Assembly (NCBI RefSeq): GCF_030209445.1
Contig: NZ_JARVSD010000003.1
Span: 248,001 to 312,000, forward strand
Length of the DNA stretch: 64,000 nt
Direction of reading: 5' to 3'
From: Promicromonospora sp. MEB111
GTDB lineage: Bacteria > Actinomycetota > Actinomycetes > Actinomycetales > Cellulomonadaceae
Below the pieces are notes generated by a model, which saw nothing but the letters and a program-made list of their open reading frames with translations, did no database searches and was not told the DNA's origin. The translations under genes were made by a program, and so were the position numbers. Below are positions 56,672-64,000 of the stretch, piece by piece; position 1 is the first letter of the stretch, and each line of letters starts with the position of its first letter.

Positions 56672-57124
56672 CTACTCGCTCGGCCGCTCCACCTGCCGCG
56701 ACGCCGCGCGGTGCTCCTGCACCGCCTGGGTGACCTGCGCGATGTCATCCTTGGTCGGCTGGCGGAACGCCCCGCCCGCCGCCACGTACTCGTCGCCGTG
56801 CTTCTCCAGGTGCGCCGCGAACACCGGGCACACCGGGACGACGACGATGTTCCTGCGGATGCTGTCGGCGAGGGCCTCGCGCACCAGGATGCCCGCGAGG
56901 CCGCGCCCGCCGTACGCGTCGTCGACCTCGGTGTGGAAGAAGATCCGGTCGTGGCCGACGCCGCCGTCGTCGCCCACGCCTTCACCCACGGCACCGCCGT
57001 CGAGCGGGTCCACGAAGTCGGCCCGCCCCACCGCGGTCCCGCCGTCGACATGGACGGCGTACGCGCCGATCGGGCGACCCGTGTTCAGCGTGACGCTGAC
57101 GGACTCGCCGGTCCTGTCCTTCAT
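56672..57124 (-). CDS. Small GNAT-like N-acetyltransferase (GNAT_acetyltr_2/YidJ-like)
   Basis: The 150-residue protein has [27 protein letters not shown], a minimal acetyl-CoA loop, and [17 protein letters not shown], a pattern of the small YidJ-like acetyltransferases. An acidic Gly-rich segment lies at about 42-56. The ATG at 57124 overlaps the F420 oxidoreductase stop by four bases (ATGA), making it the third gene of the MarR-controlled operon. The role is unknown. Confidence 0.8.
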   Translation of the reverse strand: MKDRTGESVSVTLNTGRPIGAYAVHVDGGTAVGRADFVDPLDGGAVGEGVGDDGGVGHDRIFFHTEVDDAYGGRGLAGILVREALADSIRRNIVVVPVCPVFAAHLEKHGDEYVAAGGAFRQPTKDDIAQVTQAVQEHRAASRQVERPSE

Positions 57125-57783
57125 GAGGCCTCCAGAACGGTCGTGGGCGCGGGCGTCCCGGTCAGCGTACGCAGTTCGTCGAGGCCTACGTTCGCGCCGA
57201 ACGCCGGGGTACCCGGCTCGAGCCGGGCGCCCGCTCCGAGGTCACCGATCACGAGCGGGTCGAACCCGAGCGCGTCGATCACCTCGGCAACGACGGAGAG
57301 GTCGTCGGGGGAGTCGCCGGCTAGGGCGATGGCCTTGCGCCCGACGGCGTCCGCGGGGCGGGTGCCGTCCTCGAGGTCGTGATAGCCCATGTGGTTGAAG
57401 GCCTTCACGACCCGCGCGCCGGGCAGGAGTCGCGCCACGAACTCGCTCGACGAGAGGTCACGCGGGACGATCCCCTCGCGCGGGCCGTCGACCTCCCACC
57501 AGTGGTTCATCGCGTCGACGACGAGCCGGCCCGCGAGGTCCGCGACCGGGAGCCCGTCGTGCTTGCCGAGGGGGAGCGCGAGGACGACGACGTCGGCGGA
57601 CGCGGCCTCGGCGGGCCACACCGCCGTCGCCCCGGGGGTGAGTACCTCGGTGGTCAGCGCGATCCGCTCGGGATCGCCCGACCCCGAGATCAGCACGCGG
57701 TAACCGGCGGCGACGGCCAGCCGCGCGAGGACGGTGCCGACCTTGCCGGCGCCGAGGATTCCGATGGTCGTCCCGGCGTTCAA
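57121..57783 (-). CDS. NADPH:F420 oxidoreductase-like dinucleotide-binding protein
   Basis: The 220-residue protein has an N-terminal Rossmann motif [22 protein letters not shown], then [13 protein letters not shown] and [13 protein letters not shown], matching the coenzyme F420-dependent NADP oxidoreductase family. It may recycle reduced F420 or use a flavin carrier. The start is TTG 57783, which overlaps the preceding gene's TGA (TTGA), so it is translationally coupled to the LLM oxidoreductase. It is the middle gene of an LLM-F420-GNAT operon. Confidence 0.85.
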   Translation of the reverse strand: MNAGTTIGILGAGKVGTVLARLAVAAGYRVLISGSGDPERIALTTEVLTPGATAVWPAEAASADVVVLALPLGKHDGLPVADLAGRLVVDAMNHWWEVDGPREGIVPRDLSSSEFVARLLPGARVVKAFNHMGYHDLEDGTRPADAVGRKAIALAGDSPDDLSVVAEVIDALGFDPLVIGDLGAGARLEPGTPAFGANVGLDELRTLTGTPAPTTVLEAS

Positions 57784-58874
57784 AGCGCCGCCCCGGCGGT
57801 GCTGGGCTGCTCTGCCAGCAGCTCGCGCACCCGCGGGATCACCTGGGTGCCGTACAGCTCGACCGAGCGCAGCCGCGCGTCGGCCGACACCGCGCCGGCC
57901 GAGGAGTAGATCATGTCGAACCGGCCGACGTCGAGGACGCGGATCGCCCGCGCCATCTTGCGCGCGACCGTCTCGACCGACCCGACGTACAGGGAGCCCT
58001 GCTCCACGTCGGCGTCGAACTCGTCCTTGCGCAGGGGAGGCCAGCCACGCAGGGCGCCGATGCGGTCGCGGATCTCGCGGTAACCCGGGTAGAACAGCTC
58101 CTTCGCCTCCTCGTCCGTGGCGGCGACGAAGCCCGGCGAGTGCATGCCGACCGGCTGCGGCGTCGTGCCGAGCTTCTCGTGCGCCCGCCGGTAGAGCTCC
58201 ACGTACTGCGCGAACCGGTCGGGCGGGCCGCCGATGATGGCGAGCATGAGACCGAAACCGTAGTAGGCGGTGCGGAGCACCGACTGCGGCGTCCCGCCCA
58301 CGCCGACCCAGGTCTTGAGCCGCCCGGACTCGGTCTTCGGGAAGACGTCGGCCTCCTGCAGCGACGCGCGCATCGTGCCCTCCCAGGTGACCGGCTTCTC
58401 GTCGAGGAGGTGGCTGAAGAGGTCGATCTTCTCCTCGAACAGCGTGTCGTAGTCCTTCAGGTCGTAGCCGAACAGCGGGAACGACTCGGTGAAGGAACCG
58501 CGGCCCAGGATCACCTCGGCGCGCCCGTTCGAGAGCGCGTCGACGGTCGCGAACCGCTGGAAGACCCGGACCGGGTCGTCCGACGACAGCACCGTCACGC
58601 CCGACGCGAGCTTGATGCGCTCGGTCGCCGTCGCGATGCCGGCGAGGACCGTCTCCGGGCTGGAGATCGCGTACTCGGGGCGGTGGTGCTCGCCCAGTGC
58701 GATGACGTCGATGCCCACCTGGTCCGCCAGGACCGCCTCGGCGACGACGGCGCGGATCGCCTCCGCGTGCGAGACGACATCACCGTGCTCGTCGCGCGGC
58801 AGGTCGCCGAAGCTGTCGATACCGAACTCGATCTGCGAGACATCCACCATGACCAGCCCCTTCTGGGTGCTCAT
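57780..58874 (-). CDS. LLM-class flavin-dependent oxidoreductase
   Basis: The 364-residue TIM-barrel protein has [49 protein letters not shown] and [22 protein letters not shown]. This pattern resembles the bacterial-luciferase-like monooxygenases used for small-substrate oxidation. It heads an operon with an NADPH:F420 oxidoreductase-like gene, suggesting a matched reductase/oxygenase pair. Start ATG 58874 lies inside the operator of the divergent MarR regulator. Confidence 0.88.
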   Translation of the reverse strand: MSTQKGLVMVDVSQIEFGIDSFGDLPRDEHGDVVSHAEAIRAVVAEAVLADQVGIDVIALGEHHRPEYAISSPETVLAGIATATERIKLASGVTVLSSDDPVRVFQRFATVDALSNGRAEVILGRGSFTESFPLFGYDLKDYDTLFEEKIDLFSHLLDEKPVTWEGTMRASLQEADVFPKTESGRLKTWVGVGGTPQSVLRTAYYGFGLMLAIIGGPPDRFAQYVELYRRAHEKLGTTPQPVGMHSPGFVAATDEEAKELFYPGYREIRDRIGALRGWPPLRKDEFDADVEQGSLYVGSVETVARKMARAIRVLDVGRFDMIYSSAGAVSADARLRSVELYGTQVIPRVRELLAEQPSTAGAAL

Positions 58875-58875
58875 T

Positions 58876-58921
58876 TGATTGACACGTGAATCATCTCGCC
58901 ATATAGTTCACATGTCAATCA
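58876..58921. promoter_or_regulatory. Divergent MarR operator
   Basis: TGATTGACACGTGAA (58876-58890) is an inverted repeat of TTCACATGTCAATCA (58907-58921), one mismatch over 15 bases, 16 bases apart. Each half is itself a near-palindrome (TTGACA/TGTGAA), so there may be two dimer sites. The left one abuts the LLM gene start. Confidence 0.75.
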
Positions 58922-58938
58922 CTCACCGAGGAGGGCCG

Positions 58939-59490
58939 ATGACCACGTCCAGGCGCCGCAAGGTCCCCACGCGTCGTGAGCTCGCGGTCTGGCGGGGCTA
59001 CATCGAGACCTACGACATCCTCCGCACCCGCGTCGAGGCGCGCCTGCACCAGGACTCGCAGCTCTCCACCGGTGACTACCGGGTGCTGCTGGCGCTCAGC
59101 GAGGCGGAGGACCACACGCTCCGCTCGTCCACGCTGGCCGCGCACATCGAGTGGGAGCGCAGCCGGCTCTCCGGCCACCTGGGGCGGATGGAGAAGCGCG
59201 GGCTGGTGCGCCGCGAGCCGTGCGCCGAGGATGCCCGCGGGTCGCAGGTCGTGCTCACCGAGGAGGGTGCACGCGCGTTCCGCGCGAGCACCGTCCCGCA
59301 TCTTCAGGCGATCAAGGAGACCTTCGTCGACGCGTTCACCGACGAGCAGCTCGACGTCCTGGGCGAGGCCACCGCTGCGCTGCGCGCGCACCTCGGCCTT
59401 CCCCCGATCGCCACCGACGGGAAGAGCGCGGCGCCGAGGACGCCGACGTCCGCGCCCGCACCGGCCGTGCCTTCACCGGCCGCGACCTAG
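58939..59490 (+). CDS. MarR-family transcriptional regulator
   Basis: The 183-residue winged-helix protein has [18 protein letters not shown], the recognition helix region [28 protein letters not shown] and wing [23 protein letters not shown] 58939 follows GAGGAGGG; an upstream ATG at 58912 lies inside the operator. The C-terminal 30 residues are a Pro/Ala/Thr-rich tail. It probably represses itself and the divergent LLM-F420 operon. Its stop overlaps the ackA stop (CTAG, four bases) on the opposite strand. Confidence 0.9.
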   Translation: MTTSRRRKVPTRRELAVWRGYIETYDILRTRVEARLHQDSQLSTGDYRVLLALSEAEDHTLRSSTLAAHIEWERSRLSGHLGRMEKRGLVRREPCAEDARGSQVVLTEEGARAFRASTVPHLQAIKETFVDAFTDEQLDVLGEATAALRAHLGLPPIATDGKSAAPRTPTSAPAPAVPSPAAT

Positions 59491-60707
59491 CCCGCCGCGA
59501 CCAGCGCAGCCGCCTGCCGCGCGATCGCCAGCTCCTCGTTGGTCGGCACCACCATCACCAACGGCGCCTCCGCGCCGGACCCGGCCGAGATCACCCGCGC
59601 CTCGCCCGACGCCGCCTCGTTGGCGGCCGGGTCGATCGTCAGCCCAAGGAACTTCAGCTCCCGCACCACGCCCGAGCGGATCGTGTGATCGTTCTCGCCG
59701 ACCCCCGCGGTGAACGTCAGCACGTCGATGCCGCCGAGCACCGCCGCGTACGCGCCCACGTACTTGCGCAGCCGGTGCAGGTAGACGTCGCGGGCGAGGC
59801 GAGCGTCGGCGTCACCGGCGGCGACGAGCTTGCGCAGCTCGCGCATGTCGCTGACGCCGGACAGGCCGAGCACGCCGGACTTCTTGTTGAGCAGGGTGTC
59901 GACGTCGCTCCCGGACATCCCGCCGCGCATGAGGTGGAACACGACGCCCGGGTCGATGTCGCCCGACCGGGTGCCCATGACGAGGCCCTCCAGCGGCGTC
60001 AGGCCCATCGAGGTGTCCAGGGGCCGCCCGTCCAGGATCGCCGACGCCGACGCGCCGTTGCCCAGGTGCAGCACCACCTGCCGCAGCGTCTCCGGGCCGC
60101 GCCCCTCGGCGTCGAGCTTCGCGACGACGGCGGGGTGCGCGGCCACCGCCGTCGACACGAACTGGTGCGACGTGCCGTGGAAGCCGTACCGGCGCACGCC
60201 GTGCTCGGCGGCGACCTTGCGGTCCAGCGCGTACGTCGAGGCGGCGGCCGGCAGCGAGGCGAAGAACGCGGTGTCGAACACCGCGACGTGCGGCACGTGC
60301 AGCAGCTCCCGCGCCACCTCGATGCCGGTCACGTTGGCCGGGTTGTGCAGCGGGGCGAGGGGGATCAGCGCGCGGATCGCCTCGACGGCGTCGTCGTCGA
60401 GCAGGGCCGGGGCCGAGAAGACGTCGCCACCGTGCACCACCCGGTGCCCGACGGCGACGATGCCTGCCTCCGCGAGCGACGGCCCCACCTCGTCGAAAAT
60501 GCCCTTGACGACGCGCAGCGCCTCGCCGTGGTCGGGCACGTCGAGGTCGCGCACGACCTTCTCGCCGCCCGTCTCGTGCTTGACCGTGCCCGAGGACTGG
60601 CCGATCCGGTCGACGATGCCGCCGGCGACCGCCTCGCCCGAGTCGGGGTCGACGAGCTGGTACTTCAGCGACGAGGAACCGGAGTTGAGGACGAGGACGG
60701 TGCTCAT
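59487..60707 (-). CDS. ackA: Acetate kinase
   Basis: AckA converts acetyl phosphate and ADP to acetate and ATP. The 406-residue product starts [20 protein letters not shown] and contains [26 protein letters not shown] and [20 protein letters not shown], all standard for the acetokinase family. The ATG at 60707 overlaps the pta stop by four bases (ATGA). It is the third gene of xfp-pta-ackA and gives the ATP step of the phosphoketolase route. Confidence 0.97.
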   Translation of the reverse strand: MSTVLVLNSGSSSLKYQLVDPDSGEAVAGGIVDRIGQSSGTVKHETGGEKVVRDLDVPDHGEALRVVKGIFDEVGPSLAEAGIVAVGHRVVHGGDVFSAPALLDDDAVEAIRALIPLAPLHNPANVTGIEVARELLHVPHVAVFDTAFFASLPAAASTYALDRKVAAEHGVRRYGFHGTSHQFVSTAVAAHPAVVAKLDAEGRGPETLRQVVLHLGNGASASAILDGRPLDTSMGLTPLEGLVMGTRSGDIDPGVVFHLMRGGMSGSDVDTLLNKKSGVLGLSGVSDMRELRKLVAAGDADARLARDVYLHRLRKYVGAYAAVLGGIDVLTFTAGVGENDHTIRSGVVRELKFLGLTIDPAANEAASGEARVISAGSGAEAPLVMVVPTNEELAIARQAAALVAAG

Positions 60708-62806
60708 GCGGACTCCTTGGTCTGCGCCTGGATCGCCGTGATCGCCACGGTGTTCACGATGTCCTGCACCAGCGCCCCGCGCGACAGGTCGTTGACCGGC
60801 TTGTTCAGGCCCTGCAGCACCGGCCCGACGGCGACGGCGCCCGCCGAGCGCTGCACCGCCTTGTACGTGTTGTTGCCCGTGTTCAGGTCGGGGAAGACGA
60901 ACACGGTCGCGCGCCCGGCGACGTCGGACCCGGGGAGCTTGGACGCCGCGACCGAGGCGTCCACGGCGGCGTCGTACTGGATGGGGCCCTCGACGTCGAG
61001 CTCGGGCGTGCGCTCCCGCACCAGCCCCGTGGCGGTGCGCACCTTGTCGACGTCGGCGCCCGTGCCGGACTCGCCCGTGGAGTAGGAGAGCATCGCGATG
61101 CGCGGCTCCACGCCGAACTGGCGGGCGGTGGCCGCGGAGGAGACGGCGATGTCGGCGAGCTCCTCCGACGTCGGGTCGGGGATGACGGCGCAGTCGCCGT
61201 ACACGAGCACCCGGTCCTCCAGGCACATGAGGAAGACCGAGGACACCGACGACGTGCCGGGCTTGGTCTTGATGATCTCGAACGACGGCCGGATGGTGTG
61301 CGCCGTCGAGTGGGCCGCGCCCGACACCATGCCGTCGGCGAGGCCCAGGTGCACCATCATCGTGCCGAAGTAGGACACGTCGGTGACGATCTCTCGCGCC
61401 CGCTCGACCGTCATGCCCTTGTGGGCGCGCAGCCGCGCGTACTCGGCGGCGAACTTCTCGACGTGCTCGGGGTCGTGCGGCGACAGGACGCGCGCGGCCT
61501 CGATGTCCAGGCCCAGCTCGGCGGCGCGGGCGCGGATCGGCTCCTCGGCGCCCAGGATCGTCAGGTCCGCGATCTGCCGGGCCAGCACGGTCGAGGCGGC
61601 GCGCAGGATGCGGTCGTCGCCGCCCTCCGGGAGCACGATGTGCCGCCGGTCGGCGCGGGCCCGCTCGATGAGCTGGTACTCGAACATGAGCGGCGTGACC
61701 ACCTCCGGCCGCGGCAGGTCCAGGCGTGCGGCCAGCGCGGCGGAGTCGACGTTGCGCTCGAACAGGGCGCGCGCCGTCTCGACCTTGCGCACCGAGTTCT
61801 TGTCCACGCGCCCGCGCGTGGTCGCCGCCGCGCGGGCCGTGCGGTAGGTGCCCAGGTCCGTGGTGATGATCGGCAGCTTGGGGCGCATGGCCTCCAGGAG
61901 CTGCGCCGGGCGGCCCTGCGGGTAGAACCCGCCGTTCAGGATGATGCCGGCCAGCGACGGGAACGACGGCGTCATGTGCGTCGCGAGCAGCCCGATCAGC
62001 AGGTCGGTGCGGTCGCCCGGGGTGATCACGACGGCGCCGTCGATCAGCCGCTCCAAGAGGTGCTCGAAGCTCATGGCCCCGACCTGCACGTCGAGGGCCT
62101 CGCGGCCGAGCAGCTCGGGGTCGCCCAGCACGAGCGTGCCGTCCACGGCCTCCAGGAGCTGGCTCACGGTCGGGGCCTGCAGGAACGGCTCCTCGGGGAT
62201 GGTCCACACGGGCAGGTCGGGCTGGGCCTCGGCCAGCACGGTCCGGATCTCCCGTGCGCTGTGGGTGTCCGAGCGGTTCACCACCAGGCCGATCGCCTGC
62301 GCGTGGTGCGCCGCCAGCTCGGCGAGGCTCACGTCGGCCAGCGCCCGCACGCCCTCGGGGGTGCGCTCGCGGCCCGAGACGACGAGCAGCACCGGCGCGC
62401 CCAGGTTCGCGGCGATGCGCGCGTTGAACGAGAGCTCGGTGGGCCCGGCGACGTCGGTGTAGTCGGTGCCGAGGATCACCACCGAGTCGCAGCGCGCGGC
62501 GAGGTCGTGGAACCGGGACACGATGCGGCTCAGCGCGTCCTCGGGGTCGGTGTGCAGGTCGGCGTAGGTGACGCCGACGGCGTCGTCGTACGAGATGTCG
62601 ACGCCGTCGTGCTCCAGGAGGAGCTCCAGCACGTGGTCGCGCTCGCCGCTCGAGTCCTCGGCCGCGGTCGCGCGCGAGACGGGCCGGAAGACCCCGACCC
62701 GCTGGCCCTTGCGGACCAGCAGGTCGAGCACGCCGAGCGCGACCGTCGACTTTCCGCTCTCGCCCTCCGGGCTCGCGATGACGATGCTGCGGGTTGCGCC
62801 GGTCAC
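60704..62806 (-). CDS. pta: Phosphate acetyltransferase
   Basis: Pta interconverts acetyl-CoA and acetyl phosphate. The 700-residue protein has the long three-domain layout: an N-terminal BioD-like P-loop domain ([21 protein letters not shown]), a middle DRTGG domain (about 215-330), and the C-terminal PTA/PTB catalytic domain ([58 protein letters not shown]). GTG 62806 is used because GGAG lies seven bases upstream; GTG 62824 is six codons earlier with no SD. It lies 34 bases after xfp and overlaps ackA by four bases. Confidence 0.95.
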   Translation of the reverse strand: MTGATRSIVIASPEGESGKSTVALGVLDLLVRKGQRVGVFRPVSRATAAEDSSGERDHVLELLLEHDGVDISYDDAVGVTYADLHTDPEDALSRIVSRFHDLAARCDSVVILGTDYTDVAGPTELSFNARIAANLGAPVLLVVSGRERTPEGVRALADVSLAELAAHHAQAIGLVVNRSDTHSAREIRTVLAEAQPDLPVWTIPEEPFLQAPTVSQLLEAVDGTLVLGDPELLGREALDVQVGAMSFEHLLERLIDGAVVITPGDRTDLLIGLLATHMTPSFPSLAGIILNGGFYPQGRPAQLLEAMRPKLPIITTDLGTYRTARAAATTRGRVDKNSVRKVETARALFERNVDSAALAARLDLPRPEVVTPLMFEYQLIERARADRRHIVLPEGGDDRILRAASTVLARQIADLTILGAEEPIRARAAELGLDIEAARVLSPHDPEHVEKFAAEYARLRAHKGMTVERAREIVTDVSYFGTMMVHLGLADGMVSGAAHSTAHTIRPSFEIIKTKPGTSSVSSVFLMCLEDRVLVYGDCAVIPDPTSEELADIAVSSAATARQFGVEPRIAMLSYSTGESGTGADVDKVRTATGLVRERTPELDVEGPIQYDAAVDASVAASKLPGSDVAGRATVFVFPDLNTGNNTYKAVQRSAGAVAVGPVLQGLNKPVNDLSRGALVQDIVNTVAITAIQAQTKESA

Positions 62807-62840
62807 GTGTCGCTCCGTGTTCACTTCGTGGGATTTGCTG

Positions 62841-63999
62841 CTACTCGTTGTCTCCACCAGTGCCGAGCGTAGCGTCAACCTGACCGGCGTCGGACTGGTC
62901 CTGGGCGTCGGGCCACACCCAGTCGCGCACCTCGGGGAGGTCGTCGCCGTGCTCCCGGGTCCAGGCACGCGCACGGAGCCGCGCGTCCTGCATGCGCTGG
63001 CGCAGCCCGGCCTGGGCGCTGCCGAGCTGCGGCACCCGGTCGATGACATCGATCACAAGGTGGTACCGGTCCAGGTCGTTCAGCATGACCATGTCGAACG
63101 GCGTCGTCGTCGTGCCCTCCTCCTTGTACCCGCGCACGTGCCAGTTCACGTGGCCCGTGCGCCGGTAGGTGAGGCGGTGGATGAGCCACGGGTAGCCGTG
63201 GTACGCGAAGACGACGGGCCGGCCGGCCGTGAACAGGCCGTCGAACTCGGAGTCGGTGAGACCGTGCGGGTGCTCCTTGGCGTCCTGCAGCCGCATGAGG
63301 TCCACGACGTTGACCACACGCACCTTGAGGTCCGGCAGCTCGCGGCGCAGGATGTCGGCCGCGGCGAGCACCTCCAGCGTGGGCACGTCGCCCGCGCAGC
63401 CCAGGACGACGTCGGGCTGCTCGCCCGCCACCTCCGTGCCCGCCCACTCCCAGATGCCGAGGCCGCGCGTGCAGTGCTCGATCGCGGTGGGCATGTCCAG
63501 GAAGTTCGGCGCCGGCTGCTTGCCCGACACCACCACGTTGACGTACTGCCGGCTGCGCAGGCAGTGGTCGTAGGTGGACAGCAGGGTGTTGGCGTCCGGC
63601 GGGAGGTACACCCGCACGATCTCGGCCTTCTTGTTCACCACGTGGTCGATGAACCCGGGGTCCTGGTGGCTGAACCCGTTGTGGTCCTGGCGCCAGACGT
63701 GGCTGGACAGCAGGTAGTTCAGGGACGCGATGGGCCGCCGCCACGGGATGTGGTTGGTGACCTTGAGCCACTTGGCGTGCTGGTTGAACATCGAGTCGAC
63801 GATGTGGATGAACGCCTCGTAGCTGGTCAGCAGCCCGTGCCGGCCGGTCAGGAGGTAGCCCTCCAGCCAGCCCTGCACCTGGTGCTCGCTGAGCATCTCC
63901 ATGACCCGGCCGGCGCGGGCCATGTGCTCGTCCACCTCTGGCCCGATGTACTCGGCGTTCCACTGCTTGTCCGTCACCTCGTACACGGCCTGCAGGCGG
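62841..63999 (-). CDS. xfp: Xylulose-5-phosphate/fructose-6-phosphate phosphoketolase, C-terminal fragment (window edge)
   Basis: The frame is open to the right edge, so only the last 386 or so residues are seen. The enzyme cleaves xylulose-5-phosphate or fructose-6-phosphate with phosphate to acetyl phosphate plus glyceraldehyde-3-phosphate or erythrose-4-phosphate. Diagnostic segments are [46 protein letters not shown] and [16 protein letters not shown]. ThDP-binding residues at the N-terminus are outside the window. The downstream pta-ackA genes consume the acetyl phosphate. Confidence 0.95.
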   Translation of the reverse strand, partial: RLQAVYEVTDKQWNAEYIGPEVDEHMARAGRVMEMLSEHQVQGWLEGYLLTGRHGLLTSYEAFIHIVDSMFNQHAKWLKVTNHIPWRRPIASLNYLLSSHVWRQDHNGFSHQDPGFIDHVVNKKAEIVRVYLPPDANTLLSTYDHCLRSRQYVNVVVSGKQPAPNFLDMPTAIEHCTRGLGIWEWAGTEVAGEQPDVVLGCAGDVPTLEVLAAADILRRELPDLKVRVVNVVDLMRLQDAKEHPHGLTDSEFDGLFTAGRPVVFAYHGYPWLIHRLTYRRTGHVNWHVRGYKEEGTTTTPFDMVMLNDLDRYHLVIDVIDRVPQLGSAQAGLRQRMQDARLRARAWTREHGDDLPEVRDWVWPDAQDQSDAGQVDATLGTGGDNE

Positions 64000-64000
64000 T

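Noticed and set aside
62875-63963. 362-codon minus-strand frame in the xfp region
   Set aside because: Same strand as xfp but frame-shifted; xfp is certain from motifs.

Overview
The window is a high-G+C actinobacterial chromosome segment. Gene content and order (infA-rpmJ-rpsM-rpsK-rpoA-rplQ without rpsD, GuaB3, WhiB, NAD(P)HX repair fusion, class E sortase-type LAxTG anchor, HrcA/CIRCE-controlled groES) fit Micrococcales, most likely the Promicromonosporaceae/Cellulomonadaceae neighbourhood. The species is not identifiable from the sequence alone. At least 14 genes start 6-7 bases after a TANNNT -10 box, so leaderless transcription is common here, and these boxes fix many of the starts used below.

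Layout. 1-7.8 kb: end of map, a small membrane protein, the end of the large ribosomal-protein cluster (infA to rplQ), a ROK sugar kinase, truA, a DUF5709 protein and rplM-rpsI. 7.9-18.2 kb: conserved housekeeping block (glmM, DedA, coaA, glmS, MazG-like, hydrolase, acpS, an LLM oxidoreductase, NAD(P)HX epimerase/dehydratase). 18.2-32.8 kb: an accessory block between the NAD(P)HX gene and alr. It holds a hemerythrin, a large AAA/LuxR regulator, a wall-anchored repeat protein, an exported copper-amine-oxidase-like protein with altered active-site residues, a methyltransferase, a membrane protein plus two-component system, a GNAT, a glutathione peroxidase and an RluA pseudouridine synthase. 32.9-40.0 kb: alr and the t6A/RimI genes (tsaE, tsaB, rimI, tsaD). 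This run is interrupted by a low-G+C island between tsaE and tsaB and by a sulfurtransferase and a membrane protein, and tsaD is inverted. 40-52.6 kb: nitroreductase, GCS2-like ligase, THUMP-like methyltransferase, groES, whiB, a MerR-like regulator, guaB, an exported flavin amine oxidase divergent from an exported RidA protein, a DEDDh exonuclease, guaB3 and a GNAT. 52.7-64 kb: aldehyde dehydrogenase, small metabolic genes, a MarR-controlled flavin/F420 gene set, and the xfp-pta-ackA operon (xfp cut by the window edge).

The most notable feature is the island at 34,665-35,844. Directly after the tsaE stop lies a start-less reading frame with the HAE...PC/C signature of a polymorphic-toxin deaminase domain, followed by an intact SUKH-4-like immunity gene and then degraded coding sequence. 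It looks like an orphan toxin-tip/immunity cassette inserted into an essential tRNA-modification operon. Other points of interest are two dispersed 48-bp palindromes with compensatory changes, the amine oxidase/RidA pair, and a shared TCCGGACG motif linking the LuxR regulator to the wall-anchored protein.
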